From Hydnum rufescens UP504 (taxonomy: Eukaryota; Basidiomycota; Agaricomycetes; Cantharellales; Hydnaceae): 64,000 nucleotides of DNA. The DNA lies in assembly GCA_014904985.1 (NCBI GenBank), contig MU129122.1, positions 36,282-100,281 on the forward strand, in the 5' to 3' direction. Below the pieces are notes generated by a model, which was given only the letters and a program-made list of their open reading frames with translations, searched no databases and was not told the DNA's origin. A program made the translations under genes and the position numbers. How positions within the stretch are numbered: position 1 is the first letter of the stretch; the number at the start of each line of letters is the position of its first letter. Below are positions 1-11,441 of the stretch, in pieces.

Positions 1-186
1 GCGTCGCACTCGCCAAGTTTTCAATGTCACTATCAAAAACGTAGGACAGACGAGGGATTGATGGATTCAATTGCAGATAGTCCATTGAGTTTGTCAACCA
101 GTCTGAACATTGTCAGAAAGAAATACGAGCAAGGTGCGACTGAGATCGAGTACGTGGTGGTTTCACTAGCATCGGCCATCACTTGA
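1..186 (+). CDS. 3' end of a U-type gene (unknown function), cut by the window edge
   Basis: The frame starting at base 1 is open to TGA at 184-186. It matches the last exon of the U blocks at 25.7 kb and 45.5 kb, including the ending SLNIVRKKYEQGATEIEY. Compared with those copies, many differences are synonymous third-position changes (AGT/AGC, ATT/ATC, GGT/GGC, ACT/ACC), which supports plus-strand coding. The other copies stop with TAG right after the EIEY residues; here that stop has become GTG and the frame runs eleven codons further. The family is not recognised. The 5' part lies outside the window. Confidence 0.5.
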   Translation, partial: ASHSPSFQCHYQKRRTDEGLMDSIADSPLSLSTSLNIVRKKYEQGATEIEYVVVSLASAIT

Positions 187-1660
187 TCCCCCGAGGTCAG
201 ACCTTCAAATTAGGGAGAAGCTCAGAGCATTAGGGGTGGGAAGTAGTCCCGAAATTCTGTCAGGAGAGCGTTCTAGAAGCGGAGAGCACGTTCGGAATGC
301 AAGGTGGCATCGCTAATGGTGGTCCCAATGGGGCGCAGCGGTGTCAAGTGATGTCAAGAGTGAATTGTGTGCCCATAGCCACGATACAAAGCGCGCCTTC
401 GAGTTGTTTGGAGACTAAGCTAGCGAGAGCAATGCCATCAACTCAAGACAGTCTGTGACACGTCACCGGTCACGCTGAACGGCGCTGAGCTCCAAACTAC
501 CGACTCAGTATGACGTGATAGTCCGATGATGGGCGAACCGGCTTTGAGGTGTCCCAAGAATTTGGGGCGACTCTCGTCTAGGAGAAGGAGAAATATCCAC
601 CCACTGGACTCTTCAAGCCTCACAACCAGGTGAGATTATATTACATGCGATATGTTCTTTCCTCCACGAGCTCGCTAGCTACATCTTTTCGTTCAACTCC
701 GCCCTTTCAATTGTGTCCCAAGATATGGCCCTGGAACACCTTGTCTTTTCTCCCAATTCAGGATGAATGCTGTCGACTGGGCCAGAAAATATCTTGCCTC
801 CACCGTATTCTCCTCTTTCTTTCTTTCCACTCGGTCTTGAATATTTACTGACAGCATCTGCAGGCACTCGAACACTAACCCTCAGAGCTCCGAGCAGGCT
901 GATTCAGACTCCGATGTCGAGAATCGCGAACCACTAGGCGAATCCCCTCTATGGAGTGCCCACTTGAATCTCCAGCGCGTCCAGGCTGTTGGGATGCGTT
1001 TTGTGAATGCTCACCCCTTGGATCCCGGTTGACAGAGTGGGATAGATCAAGGGGACAACCGTCGAGTATGATCTGGTACAAACCCATCATTGGTCGATCC
1101 CACACCTAGTCCACACCCGTGCGGATGGGGGGAGAACAGTAGGTGCATCCCATTCGCGTTTCTGTGATGTCCTCTGCGCTTTTCTCTATCCTCGGCAGTC
1201 CCAAGAGTTCCGTTCCGCAGACAGCACATAAATTAATCTGCACGGAGTGTGCGGAGGTTGACTAAAGAAGCCAATAAGAATGTCGACTTTGTATGGCTCG
1301 TTTTTTTTTCATCGTCCTTGAGCTTCGTCCAACGTTCCGAAATCTTCGATTCCGCGGGTTGATTTCGCACATCAATGTCCTCCCCCAGGAATGTAAATTA
1401 TCTAAGTATGATGCCCGTTTGATGTTCTTTCTTCCTCCAAGTCGTCAAGTACATCTGTCTGGAATTGAGACCTATAGTCGTAGTCGCATGCATATGTACA
1501 CAACATGACTCCCATAAATAAACCAGAAGATGGCGGCAGATGGTAAGGAGATGATGATTGTGGCTAGAATCCCCTGCGACTCGAGTTGACCTCCAGCGGG
1601 CACGGCCCACTCCGATACGCTCATTAAAAGTTCCAGTATCAATTTTCAACCTAGCATCCA
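187..1660. repeat. Spacer after U (type S1), first copy
   Basis: No complete gene is recognised. The stretch is homologous to 25.87-26.74, 38.0-39.68 and 45.67-47.12 kb. It holds short plus-strand frames shared between copies, such as the one encoding LEAES and a [T/K]R[A]FELFGD-like segment near 255-420. It also holds plus-strand splice-like signals: a pyrimidine tract ending CCCAATTCAG near 760, and TTACTGAC followed by CTGCAG near 846-865. These suggest exons of a plus-strand gene or relic that continues from U toward the kinase 3' end. Indels break all long frames. Confidence 0.4.
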
Positions 1661-1669
1661 TTATGCCCC

Positions 1670-1885
1670 TTACGAAGAAGCTCTGTGGTAGGACCGGTAG
1701 GACACCATCGATGAGTAGGGGAGGCGAAATTTCACAGAGTAATCCGTCCATTTTGAGACGTGGGGAGGGCTCTCCGATGACGATGCATCCTTCCCCGACA
1801 GAGAGGAAGAAACATCGAAGTCATCTTCCGAATCTACCCTGACCTTAGCAGTGTTTACTTCTATTTGAGAGTAAGCGCAACGCAC
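1670..1885 (-). CDS. Candidate C-terminal exon of the kinase genes (K1 copy)
   Basis: This minus-strand frame has an acidic serine-rich start (SEDD..., SSSESPP) followed by SKWTDYSVKFRLPY and ends SYRSYHRASS-stop. Equivalent frames with the stop at the same place occur 3' of K2 (7975-8159), K6 (32987-33214), K7 (39764-39946) and K8 (47128-47340). Between copies most changes are at third positions of this frame. It probably joins the kinase through a small intron that begins near the NLEG residues at the end of exon 7. The exact junction could not be fixed by eye, so it may instead be a relic. Confidence 0.4.
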   Translation of the reverse strand: MRCAYSQIEVNTAKVRVDSEDDFDVSSSLSGKDASSSESPPHVSKWTDYSVKFRLPYSSMVSYRSYHRASS

Positions 1886-2580
1886 CCTCGAAAGTTCTGG
1901 TTATCCATCAATTCCAAGCGATAGCGCTGGTAGATCGGGACTCGGTGGAGGGAGATCCCGGAATCCACGATGATGCTCAGTCCATCGTCGTCGGCCGAGA
2001 TCAACGTTGCTTGTTCGAGGCCAGGAAGGGACATAAATCGAACACGCCTCCCCTGTAAACCAAGTAATTTGGGTGCATAATCCCGTAGAGTACTGTCGGG
2101 AAAGAATACGTACGATTCCTTGGTGGACGCCCAAGTTTGTTCGATAGGCACGGTACAGGCAGCGTTGTATATTGTCGATGATTAAGTTCACTGGTGGCCG
2201 ACTCGATCGGTCGTGATCCAGCAGCGCTTCAAGATTCGCAAAACTAAAGGAAAAGTGAGTTCCTCCTTCGATGGTCCAAAGGGAGGCCGATGGTCCATAT
2301 AGCACGGATAAGGTGTCCCTCTTTCGAGAGTTCATGGTAGGGCTCCTGTCAAACAAGATCTACAGTAATGGAGGATCACAAGTTAGACAAAAGCGCACGT
2401 ACGGCAAGAATGCCTCCCACCTGAATGCAAGTGCATGCATAAGCATATATGCGCGTCCCACAACAGTTCGAGTGCTTCTCATCCAGAAGTTCCGGAGCCA
2501 GAAATCGCAGTGACCCGCCGAAGTTTGACGATGTATGGCCAGTAGGTCCCCCATCAAGAATGATAGACAGTCCAAAATCA
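1861..2580 (-). pseudogene. K1: truncated TKL kinase, 3' half only
   Basis: Only the last exons remain: exon 7 from 2052 downward, exon 6 at 2114-2359, and the 3' part of exon 5 at 2421-2580. The splice sites match the other copies (GTACGT donor after exon 6, TTTACAG or TGTAG acceptors). Exon 6 is 246 nt instead of 249 because of three separate one-base deletions. At 2580 homology to the kinase stops inside exon 5, shortly after the DFG motif, and spacer sequence of the T type begins. The N-lobe, the catalytic HGD loop and the long N-terminal region are gone, so no kinase can be made. Confidence 0.85.
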
Positions 2581-2810
2581 GAAGAGCCACAACAACAACA
2601 TCAACGAATCGCCATTTGTGGAATAGGGAATCATCCCGTGGGTGTTTCGGCATATCTGGGTTGGTCGGAGGCGTTTTGTGAGTGTCTGCTGCTCTTGAGT
2701 ACTGATGGACGGAGTGGGGTAATTCAGGGGAATGACGGTCCCCAGAATGATTGGGTACAAAGTATCATTGATGGATCACTCAACCCAGGGGCTACTATGG
2801 CCCCCCCGGC
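2581..2810. repeat. Fragment of T-type spacer inserted between K1 and V
   Basis: This piece matches about 7220-7420, 19180-19380 and 31560-31645 plus 32355-32450 (plus strand, the CGAATCGCC...TGGAATAGGGAATC segment onward). It is bounded on the left by kinase exon 5 and on the right by the 3' end of a V block. Neither joint exists in the intact units. It carries no gene by itself. It records at least two recombination events. Confidence 0.7.
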
Positions 2811-3330
2811 TTGCTCCCGTAAATCTATTTCACCGTCTTGACATGGTCCGCACAAGCTGTGTACTCGATCGTAGACTTCGGAGGGTTGCGGCACAGACTT
2901 TGAGGCATCGATGAGCTCCATATCCCATGTCTCCTTTGCAGTATTGTCCCATAGTTTTTCATGCGCCGGCTGGGAAGATGTGACTTGTGACGGATTGCAT
3001 CTACGTGACATCAATCACGACGCGAGCCGCTTGTTGGCGCCCCTTTGGTGCCTGCGATTACCGCCATAGAAGGATAGCGCCCTCCGAATCGCAGCCAAGG
3101 GGGAACATATTACTGCGCTCTATATTCTTGCTTCTCCATCCCCACTAAATCTGGTTCATTGTTGGGCGTGCGCTGTTGGAATCCACTGCCACCCACTGGC
3201 ATCTCTCCTTTCCACACCCGCATCTGAGGCTTGTCCTTAACAGCATTGCAGAATAAATGAATCGGGCAGCAAACGAAACTTCGTTGTCGCTCGGAAGAAT
3301 CCCCGGGCACAGTTACTGTATACATAATGG
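2811..3330 (-). other. V block, copy A: conserved reading-frame block of unknown function
   Basis: Minus-strand frames here read LWDNIAKETWDMEL followed by a helical, basic segment ending VRTMSRR. Upstream comes a segment like VERN-C-WVAADSNS. Other copies are at 23613-24139, 36592-37195, 43383-43938 and 61795-62411. The third-position pattern fits this minus frame or one particular plus frame equally. I prefer minus because its composition (D, E, W and K rich) looks more like a protein. This copy has indels and is not intact. No family is recognised. Confidence 0.35.
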
Positions 3331-3339
3331 TTATGCTGA

Positions 3340-5018
3340 TGAATAATATGGGAGATTACGCTTGTCAACTTTGACTCTTATTTGTTGGCGTCGTGATCGC
3401 AACTGTCCATGCAGCACCAACATAATCCTGTTCTTAACCGGAAACAAGTCTCTCTAAGTCAAACCCCGTTGTTTTTCTTAAATCCCACAGGTGGAGACAT
3501 GGAGCTCTAAAACTTTTCGGTGATCTCTGAATCTCTTATGGCTGAACCAGAATGCCGTGCGCCACGTAACATATGGCTGACCTTGGCTTGAATCCCATCA
3601 GAGAAAATTGTGGGGCCACGAGACTGGAACGATTCCCCGACACGTTCCTCGATGGTCCGGGTCTTCATAAATACGTGCCCGATAGCGCCTCAGGCATCTC
3701 GCGGGCATCCGCCATGAGCCGTCAAATCCCTCAGTGCAATCATGGGAGCTGCAAGTTTACGTGAATGCCGCCCGTCCCGCGCGCAGAATGGCAAATTTAG
3801 GGAGATCCGGGGTTTTCTGGCGATTGGGTGGGAGGGCGTGAAGTGAGAACGGAATCGGAGAAAGGGTGGATCTAATGCGCAAGGTTTCGAGAACTGTGAA
3901 GCAGCATTGGAGTTCCACATTCGTTTTACTTTGTTTTCTAGGGGTAGGGCAAATTCATAGCGTTTCCGGGGCCATGGAGGTAGTGAGAGAGACAACTCCC
4001 GATCCGTTCACAACACCCATGGTAATTCCTAATCCTAGAAATGTTGCGATGATTTAGTAAACCTGGCACACTGGCGACAAATCCTGGGTGAGATGCAGTA
4101 TGTGCAGGATCAGGAATACACATACAAAATCGACGGGCCCACAACCCTCAGGGTGGCACCGTGAACTCCGTACAGTCGAAATCAACCGACGGTCGTAAAT
4201 CAAGAACTGAAGTCAGGTCCAGGGCAGGAATCTCATTTATAATTTCCTAGGAGACACGTCACTTACTGTGGATCTGAGCACGAGCCCAATGAAACCCGGA
4301 GGACGACCCTAATGCGATGCTGGCTACGTATAACACCGTCGAGGAAGTCGAGTTGCTTGGAATGCGGATTGACGAACAATCTGGCATAGATGACGACAGC
4401 TATGGGAGTTGAAGTCTTAGATCTCGAAGCTCCAATAAAACCTTAGCGTGCTCGGGAAAGACTTTTGGATGAATACCTCCGGATAAATTTTTCAGCATAA
4501 CGATCGGGAATGCTCTTCAGTCAACCAGTGATCAAGCCCAGTATACACTGATCGTCCCTGTCGCGATTTATTGAGATTGCTAGGTGAAGGTCCAACAGAC
4601 AAACAAAGGATTGAACGAAAACACAAGGGGAAAGGGAGTAGTGATTACCTAGGTGTGTCGGACGAGTGAGATTTTGAGAATGGATTTAGGGAGTGAAGAA
4701 AAAAAACGCCAGAACACCTCTCAGGTTTCGCGAGACTCGGATAGCACGAAGTACTTGTTTGTAATTAGATGGATCAAACGTTCCTTGCTCGTTGTGGATG
4801 CGGTCTCTTACAAACATTCATGTCGGTTAAGATGCACCTTTGGGACATTTGTATATTCGGCGTCGAGCCACATTGGCCCAATAAGGAAGTCGAAATCCAC
4901 TGGCCCACCCTGGAGGAGTTCCAGCAACGCGTCGCAACTCCCGCCAAGTTTTCAATGTCAATAATCAAAGTAGGACAGACGAAGGATTGATGGATTCGAA
5001 TTGCAATAGTCCATTGAA
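3340..5018 (+). pseudogene. U block, copy A: decayed multi-exon gene of unknown function
   Basis: Homologous to 24.12-25.86 kb and 44.0-45.67 kb. Recognisable pieces are the MELRIF-like exon region from about 3496, an exon encoding ETTPDPFTTPM (about 3974-4020), an exon like QEYTYK...RRAHNPQGG (about 4097-4190), and the last exon up to about 5000. Extra and missing bases break the first exon, and one codon that is CGA in other copies is TGA here. At about 5018 the U sequence joins directly to the region just upstream of a kinase start. The kinase that should lie between U and P1 is missing. Confidence 0.45.
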
Positions 5019-5063
5019 CTGGAAGTTCATTCAGCCGCCTGGAATGCAAGGACATGATAAACT

Positions 5064-5723
5064 GTGCCAACCCCGGCCAGGCACGCGATGTCTCGGACGT
5101 CCCCTGATATAAATGCATGCAGCCTACCAAAAGTCTGCGTTATTATCACTGGACGTATTCAACAGGATGGCTTACGGAGACTTGGGAGAGGTAATCTCCC
5201 TATAGAAGTCAGGAAGCTTCCACTCGACTGGAGGGACCGTTTCAGCGATAGCAGCAAAAGGGTCAGTGGCATCAGTGCCGGATTCGGCGGGAGACAAGAC
5301 CGTTGTGCTTGGAGGTATGAGAACGGGCGACCTCGCTCTGTCTCCCTGAGCCATCAGGATCAGAAACGCGGGGAATCCAACACGAAAGTCATAGCATTGA
5401 ATGCTGATAATCGGTATATAAGGAAAGATCCACACCACAACCACGAGGCCAAAGAACACTGGGACGAAAACTTCACGTTCATCATTAGCAGGATGTGCGG
5501 ATGTGCATTAAATCCCTACTCAACTCACCAGGGAGTCCTTGAGCTTGTAAGGATAAAGCCTAAGATTGAGCTTGAGGGATTGCTCCCCAGGTCGTGGGTT
5601 TCGACTGATATTCACGTGTCCGGGATGATCTATTTTACACCCCCATTCAATCCACACGGTTTCTTTGGGCGCTTGAGCAGAAATTATCACTTCTCCGTCA
5701 GCCCTTGCACCGTGCCTTCCTGA
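5064..5723 (+). CDS. P1: long plus-strand reading frame, P family (unknown function)
   Basis: A 219-codon open frame. Codons from about 5164 match the P family core (DGLRRxxRGNLPIEVRKLP, then RFSDSSKRVSGISAG). After roughly residue 80 the sequence differs from the other P copies and is shared only with the copy at 16.5-17.4 kb. Against the P2 copy, six differences in the shared core are synonymous third-position changes, which argues for plus-strand coding. The start is uncertain: the P-type ATG context differs here, so the true start may be internal. This copy has lost its adjacent kinase. Confidence 0.45.
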   Translation: MPTPARHAMSRTSPDINACSLPKVCVIITGRIQQDGLRRLGRGNLPIEVRKLPLDWRDRFSDSSKRVSGISAGFGGRQDRCAWRYENGRPRSVSLSHQDQKRGESNTKVIALNADNRYIRKDPHHNHEAKEHWDENFTFIISRMCGCALNPYSTHQGVLELVRIKPKIELEGLLPRSWVSTDIHVSGMIYFTPPFNPHGFFGRLSRNYHFSVSPCTVPS

Positions 5724-7960
5724 GGATCGCAGGTCAACTCAAACCTCCTCGCCCCTAGGGACTCAAATCCTAAGCCTACACCTTTGAGTTTTCGTCACCA
5801 TCATGGAGAATGCAAGCACATATACCCAGACTGCTCCTGAACATGATATACGCGGACACTTACTGTAGTATTGTGTCGCAGAAGGGAGAATGGATGAAGA
5901 AAATACACCATGGGAGATCCAAAGTCCAAACGACGCCCTTGTAGGCTGAATGATAGTGACGTACAGGGAAAACCTAAGGCGCGGGAAATGGGACGGGCAT
6001 CCGTCCTACAGTTTCCTGCACTCCCACAAAGACGAAATGAATATGGAGTATGGAAGTGACACAACGGCCAAAACACGCATATATCACGTACGTTTGCCTA
6101 GATTGCTGCATCGACAGAGTATATGAGAGGCTCGCTGGGCGGACACTAAGCCTCGCCCGGCTCACCTCGTAAATTTATTTCGCCGTGTTCAGACGGTCAG
6201 CACGACCTGTATTAAGGAAAATAACGGCCTGCCAGGACGCGAGGGGGCTTGGCTTAAAAGACGTATTTCCGATTGAAGAACAGGGTTGTACTGGTGCTAA
6301 AGGAATATCACGACCTGACGAGGCCGTCAAGTAAGAGTCAAGATCGAAAAGCGTCTCTCCATACATCCACATATAGCGTACCTGAACGATTTGCTGCGGG
6401 CGGTGTTCATCCTCCATTGTGCGGGTTCATTGAACACCACGTCGTCCTCGGGGCCGTCACTGGAGAATAGGATGCTATGCCGCGATTGAAGGACTCCGCA
6501 AGACCACTAGAGAAGCGCGACGAAGGAAAGGGATCGCAGATCAAGGTAATAAACATCGTAGTGGTCTCCACGAGGGCGGCGCGATCCTGTCTAGTCGCCC
6601 CAAGGAGAAATGAATTGTTTGCCGTCAAATCCGCTGTTGAGCGTTCGACGTTCGGTCACAGGTCACAAAGGATTCCACGTCGCTGTCACGCATCAGCCCT
6701 CAGAATTAGATGAGATTGGAGCCCCGCTCCAACTTCCCCTCAGGATGAACAGATCTTTCCCTTAGTCGGAACTCATTGGGGCTGGTGAAATGGTGAACCA
6801 CCCATTTTGAGCCGTCACAAGAATTTCGTGCGAACCTCCCGTCGAAGGAGGACAGAAATCCGCACGTCAGGAACTAGATTCTTCCCAGGTGTCCGCAACC
6901 AGATGAGGTAATGTAATGCAATAGGTTCTTTCCTCCGCGAGCCCAGCAGCTACATTTTTTAGATGAACCGTGCATCTTCGGTTGTATCTCGATGACGTGA
7001 CCTCTGGGGACTCTTTTTCCCCCCTTCTTTTTTTTTCTTCTCCCAATTCAGGATGAGCGGTGTCGAGGGCACTCAATATTATCTGGACTTCACTGCGTCC
7101 GCCTGTATTTATTTCTTTGCACACGGTCTTGAATAATTACTGACAACATATTGTATGCGGGCACTGGTACACTAAACCCTGCAGTATCGAGTGGGCCGAT
7201 TCAGACTCTGATGTCAAGAAACACAACAAACAACTCGACGAATCGCCTCTGTGGAATAGGGAATCGTCCCGTGGGGTTTTTCGGCATATCTGGGTTGTTG
7301 GGAGGCCTGTTGTGAGTGCGCTGGTCTTGGGTACCGATGGACGGAGTGGGGGTATATCAGGGGAATGACGGCCCAGAATGATTGGGTACAAAGCAATCAT
7401 TGATGGATCCTACGCCCAGGGGGGAGAACAGCTGGTGCGTCCCGCTCGCGTTCCTCTGATGCCCTTTGCGTTTTTCTATATCCTCGGAGGCCCCAAGGGT
7501 TCCATTCCGCAGACAGCACGTAAATTAATTTGTGCGGAGCGTACGGAAGTTGACTAGAGAATTCGTCAAAAAGGTTTACTTTGTGTCGCTGATTTTTTTG
7601 TACCCTCTCCGAGATTCTTGTTTCGTTCAACGTTCCGAAATTTTCAATTGCGCGTTGTTGATTTCTCGCATTAATCCCCCCCTCCCCAGAGAGGTAAATT
7701 ATCGAAGTATCATGTCCATCTGATATCCTTTCTTCCTTCAAGTCTGAATCGTACACGTACATCTGTCCGAAATACAATAGTAGCCCCATACATACATCAT
7801 ACATACACAACATGACACCCATGAATCAGTCAGAAAATGGTGGCTGGTCGTAAGGAAAGGGGATTGTGGCTAGTATCCCTGTGACTCGACTCGACCTCCA
7901 TCAGGCACGGCCCGCTCCTATGCGCTCATTAAAAGTTCCAGTATCAATTTTCAACCTAGC
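5724..7960. repeat. T-type spacer, first full copy
   Basis: Homologous to 11.64-13.45, 17.77-19.93, 30.4-32.95, 50.72-52.62 and 56.08-58.2 kb. The part at about 6190-6420 is the reverse complement of the 5' part of U blocks. The right half is homologous to the S1 spacers. There are plus-strand splice-like signals at about 7020-7053 (long T tract ending CCCAATTCAG, then an ATG) and about 7130-7180. A 141-codon minus frame at 7397-7822 and competing plus frames in the same place cannot be told apart by third-position changes. No gene is claimed for the spacer as a whole. Confidence 0.5.
6477..6713 (+). other. Conserved plus-strand frame in T spacer (MPRLKDS...NELFA)
   Basis: Starts MPRLKDSxRPLEKR and includes NELFA. 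Equivalent frames occur at 11966-12307, 18362-18580, 30749-30958, 51105-51308 and 56679-56957. In the better copies it continues DKYDTKSTFE(F/L)F and ends VLHRS. Comparing the 18.4 and 30.8 kb copies gives several synonymous third-position changes (CCA/CCC, TCC/TCT, GTA/GTG, GTC/GTT). A distant relative is the frame at 38105-38368. Probably one exon of a plus-strand gene that would end near the kinase 3' end. Function unknown. Confidence 0.35.
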
Positions 7961-8159
7961 ATCCATTATGCCCCTTACGAAGAAGCTCTGTGGTAGGACC
8001 GGTAGGACACCATCGATGAGTAGGGGAGGCGAAATTTCACGGAGTAATCCGTCCATTTTGAGACGTGGGGAGGGCTCTCCGATGATGATGCATCCTTCCC
8101 CGACAGAGAGGAAGAAACACCGGAGTCATCTTCCGAATCTACCATGACCTTAGCAGTGT

Positions 8160-10538
8160 TTACTTCTGTTTGAGAGTAAGGCGCAACGCACCCTCCAAGT
8201 TCTGGTTATCCATCAATTCCAAGCGATAGCGCTGGTAGATCGGGACTCGGTGGAGGGAGATCCCGGAATCCACGATGATGCACAGTCCATCGTCGTCGGC
8301 CGAGATCAACGTTGCTTGTTCGAGGCCAGGAAGGGACATAAATCGAACACGCCTCCCCTGTAAACCAATAATTTGGGTGCATAATCCAGTAGAGTACTGT
8401 CGGGAAAGAGTACGTACGATTCCTTGGTGGACGCCCAAGTTTGTTCGATAGGCACGGTACAGGCAGCGCTGTATAGTGTCGATGATTAAGTTCACTGGTG
8501 GCCGACTCGATCGGTCGTGATCCCAGCAGCGCTTCAAGATTCGCAAAACTAAAGGAAAAGTGACTTCCTCCTTTGATGGTCCAAAGGGAGGCCGATGGTC
8601 CAATATAGCACGGATAAGGTGTCCCTCTTTGGAGAGTTCGTGGTAGGGCTCTTGGTCAAACAAGATCTACAGTGAATGGACGATCACGAGTTAGACAAAA
8701 GCACAGCGTAGGGCGAGAATGCCTCCCACCTGGATGCAAGCGCATGCATAAGCGTATATGTCCGTCCCAACAGTTCGAGTGCTCTCATCCAGAAGTTCCG
8801 GAGCCAGAAATCGCAGTGACCCGCCGAAGTTTGACGATGTATGGCCAGTAGGTCCCCCATCAAGAATGATAGACAGTCCAAAATCACAAATACTCGCTCT
8901 TCCCTCTCCATCGATCAGCACGTTCCGCTGAACATATCAATTCATCAGCCAAGCACCATCGCTCCGTGTATTCAACCATACCCCTTTAAGATCACCGTGG
9001 ATGATTGGAGGCTTGTGTTCATGCAAGTACTGTAATCCCAATGCAACATCCGCACACTGTAAAGATCAAGCTCAGTTCGGGATGCCCCCCCATATTTGAG
9101 TGAAACCACATCAATGTAAACGCACGATAATCTCTCGATTGACACTTGGATTCTTTGCTAGAAAGCTCAGGACATCACCGTGAACGTACGAGACTGAAAC
9201 GAGACCGGGCCCTTCGGGTTCTTCAGTATGACCTAATAATTTCACCACGTTCTCGTGACGCAATTGGGCCCATATTCGCATTTCTATATGCAGATGCTAT
9301 CCTTATTGTGAACGGAAGATCATGGTGGAACTGTCCGATAAAATTACCTTGCGGAGTTTTCGTTGGACTGTGGACTCATCCGTATAGGAAGCATGAAGCA
9401 CCTTGAGGGCAACCTAGGGCATCGTTTGTTAGCACATGCGCCCTCCGGGAGCTATGAATTGAAAAGAGTACCTGAAGAGTTCGGTGAGAGTCGTCGGAGG
9501 TGGTAGAGAGCAAGCTGCCTTTCCAGACTGAGGAGTACCCTCCTCTGGCCATCGGTGTTGTGCCTAAACGAACAATACGGCCAGTCAAGTTGGGAGTTTC
9601 GAAGGGACTGGCTTGGGGATTGGAAAATGGTAGGCTAGATTGTGGGCCTTGTCCCGAAGCCTCTGTGGAAGGAGCTGTAATCGCAACACGTAGAATGGAC
9701 GTGGCTTCGTCTATTCCGGTGGAAGCCTCTTCAGGAGGAGTGGGAGTCGAGGACGGATTGGTGGGTTGCACGGGTGGCCTCTCATCGGTTTGGCCAGACA
9801 AGAGGTTCCTGGTTTGGGATATTGAACGATGATGCGGATCGTAGGGTGTCCGGGATTCGATGGGCTCTGAGGGAATTACATTGGAAGGGTTAATTTCGCG
9901 ACCTCGAGGCGGTTCACCACCATTCTTCTCAGCGTCCGTCGCGGCAGGAGGTACTGCACCATTCGCATTGGACGACTGCATTGGGCGAGGTCGTTGGAGA
10001 TGTTCCTCCCGTGGGGTTGGTGCCGAGCCAATATGTGCTATTTTCCCTTTCATGCCTGCTGTGGTTGAATCGGCTGGTTGAGCTAGAGAAGCGGGCTCAT
10101 TGTTCCATCTCTCTGGGTCCGTGAGTGAGATCTTTTTCGCGTTAGGGAACTGGATAGCAAATTGGCGCTCCACCGATTCTACATGGGTCGCATAGCGTGG
10201 GAAAAGCAAGATGTTCTTCTCGAACCAGTCTGGTGAGGGCGGTTGGACCCAAGATCCCCGAAGCCTTGATGGAGCGTTCCGAAGTTGATGCAAGCCCACC
10301 ACCAAGAGGAAATCGTACCCCTGGGGCCTCCTACATTAACCTTACTGAGAAGGTCTATGACATGACGGAAATTCAGGGTAGCAAATGTGGTGGCCAGGGT
10401 GTGATTGTCGTGTGGTTCCCCGCGGCCGAGCTTAGAGCGGTCGGCGGAGAATTGAATAGTACCCGGGCTGCCATAGGACCACCTCTCCGCCCGCAACCAG
10501 ACAATTGGCACCCTCTGGTTCTGGATGTGGACACTCAT
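8160..10538 (-). pseudogene. K2: TKL protein kinase with one frameshift in exon 1
   Basis: Seven exons are visible: 9472-10538, 9348-9413, 9126-9296, 8982-9056, 8730-8927, 8418-8666 and 8160-8357. Exons 2 to 7 have exactly the same lengths as in intact K7 (66, 171, 75, 198, 249 and 198 nt) and keep the VALK lysine, HGDLKG, DFG and APE motifs. Exon 1 is 1067 nt, one base short of a multiple of three. The loss is one G in the run near 10250, where K7 reads GGGGGG and K2 GGGGG or fewer. One corrected base would restore about 674 codons. The candidate C-terminal exon is at 7975-8159. It may be a working gene with a sequencing error. Confidence 0.8.
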
Positions 10539-10660
10539 GAGCAGATAATCGAACTGGAAGTTTATTTAGCCGCCTGTAAATGCAAGGACATGATAAACTA
10601 TGCCAACCCAGCCGTCGCCCAGGTAACACGCGATGTCTCGGACATCCCTGATATCAATGG

Positions 10661-11441
10661 ATGCAGCCTACCAGAAGTCTCCGTTATTATGCCGCCGCAT
10701 GTATTCAACAGGATGGCTTACGCAGAGTCAGGAGAGGCAACCCTCCTATAGAAGTCAGGAAGCTTCCAGACGACTGGATAGACCGCTTCAGCAATATCAG
10801 CAAAAGAGCCAGGGGCATCAGCGTCGGATTCAGTGGGAGAGAAGAGTTTCCTTGGAAGTCGGTTTGCCCTGCCAGAAGGTGGTACATCGCCCATCAGGAA
10901 TCAGAAACGCAAGACTAGAGTCATGGCCACGTGGCCGGATCGGATGATCTGCATTCAATCCCCATTGGTTTCGCTTCTCCATCAGCGCTTGCATGATCCA
11001 TATGCTTTCCTGAACATGGCTGATCAACTCAAACCTCCCCGCCTCTTCGACGAAAACCTTCAAGGGATTCATAAGCCTACATGCTTGCAATCTTGTCGTC
11101 TCGGTCACAGTGAACGGCTCCCAGAATCTAAGCTAAGTACCTACACTCGGACCGATCCTAAACATGATGTACGTGCACACCTCTTGCTGTGTGCCATATC
11201 GCTGCAAGTCTGGTCACATCTTCATGCCCAGTCGAACCGCCATCACCTCAAGTCTTCCCATACCATTCTCACCAAGCACAACGAGGTGAACACAGCAGCT
11301 TTTTCACTATCCCTGAGTAGGGAGGCGAATCTTCCGTCCGCTCGGCAGGCAACCAAGGAAAGAATGAGTTATGCAGGCCCCTTGCGGCTTGCGGCTCTGA
11401 GTTCTGATGGTGGTGGTAGGTGTCTCCGCCACCTATTGTGA
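10661..11441 (+). pseudogene. P2: partner reading frame split over two frames
   Basis: The first frame (10661-10918) has the family start MQPTRSLRYYAA and the core DGLRRVRRGN. The second (to 11441) has the family's second half: LHDPYAFLNMADQLKPPRL, then TDPKHDVRAHLLLCAISLQV. The two halves are out of register by an indel between about 10840 and 10920. Near 11219 a stretch of about 20 bases present in other copies (the GVEVVSQ part) is missing. That shifts the end into a different frame, which is shared exactly with the copy at 50.3 kb. It is divergent to K2, with about 120 bp between the two starts. Confidence 0.45.

Noticed and set aside
7397..7822. 141-codon minus frame in the first T spacer
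   Set aside because: Partly kept in the 39.1, 52.3 and 57.7 kb copies, but third-position evidence is no better than for the plus frames and splice-like signals favour plus. Left as undecided, not called as a gene.
10197..10751. 184-codon plus-strand frame over the start of K2 (PDNWHPLVLDVDTHEQ...)
   Set aside because: It is exactly anti-aligned with kinase exon 1. Between copies the synonymous changes fit the minus kinase frame (GCG/GCA, GAC/GAT), while the plus frame would change residues. It is an antisense shadow, repeated at 22154, 29131, 42043, 49511 and 54897.
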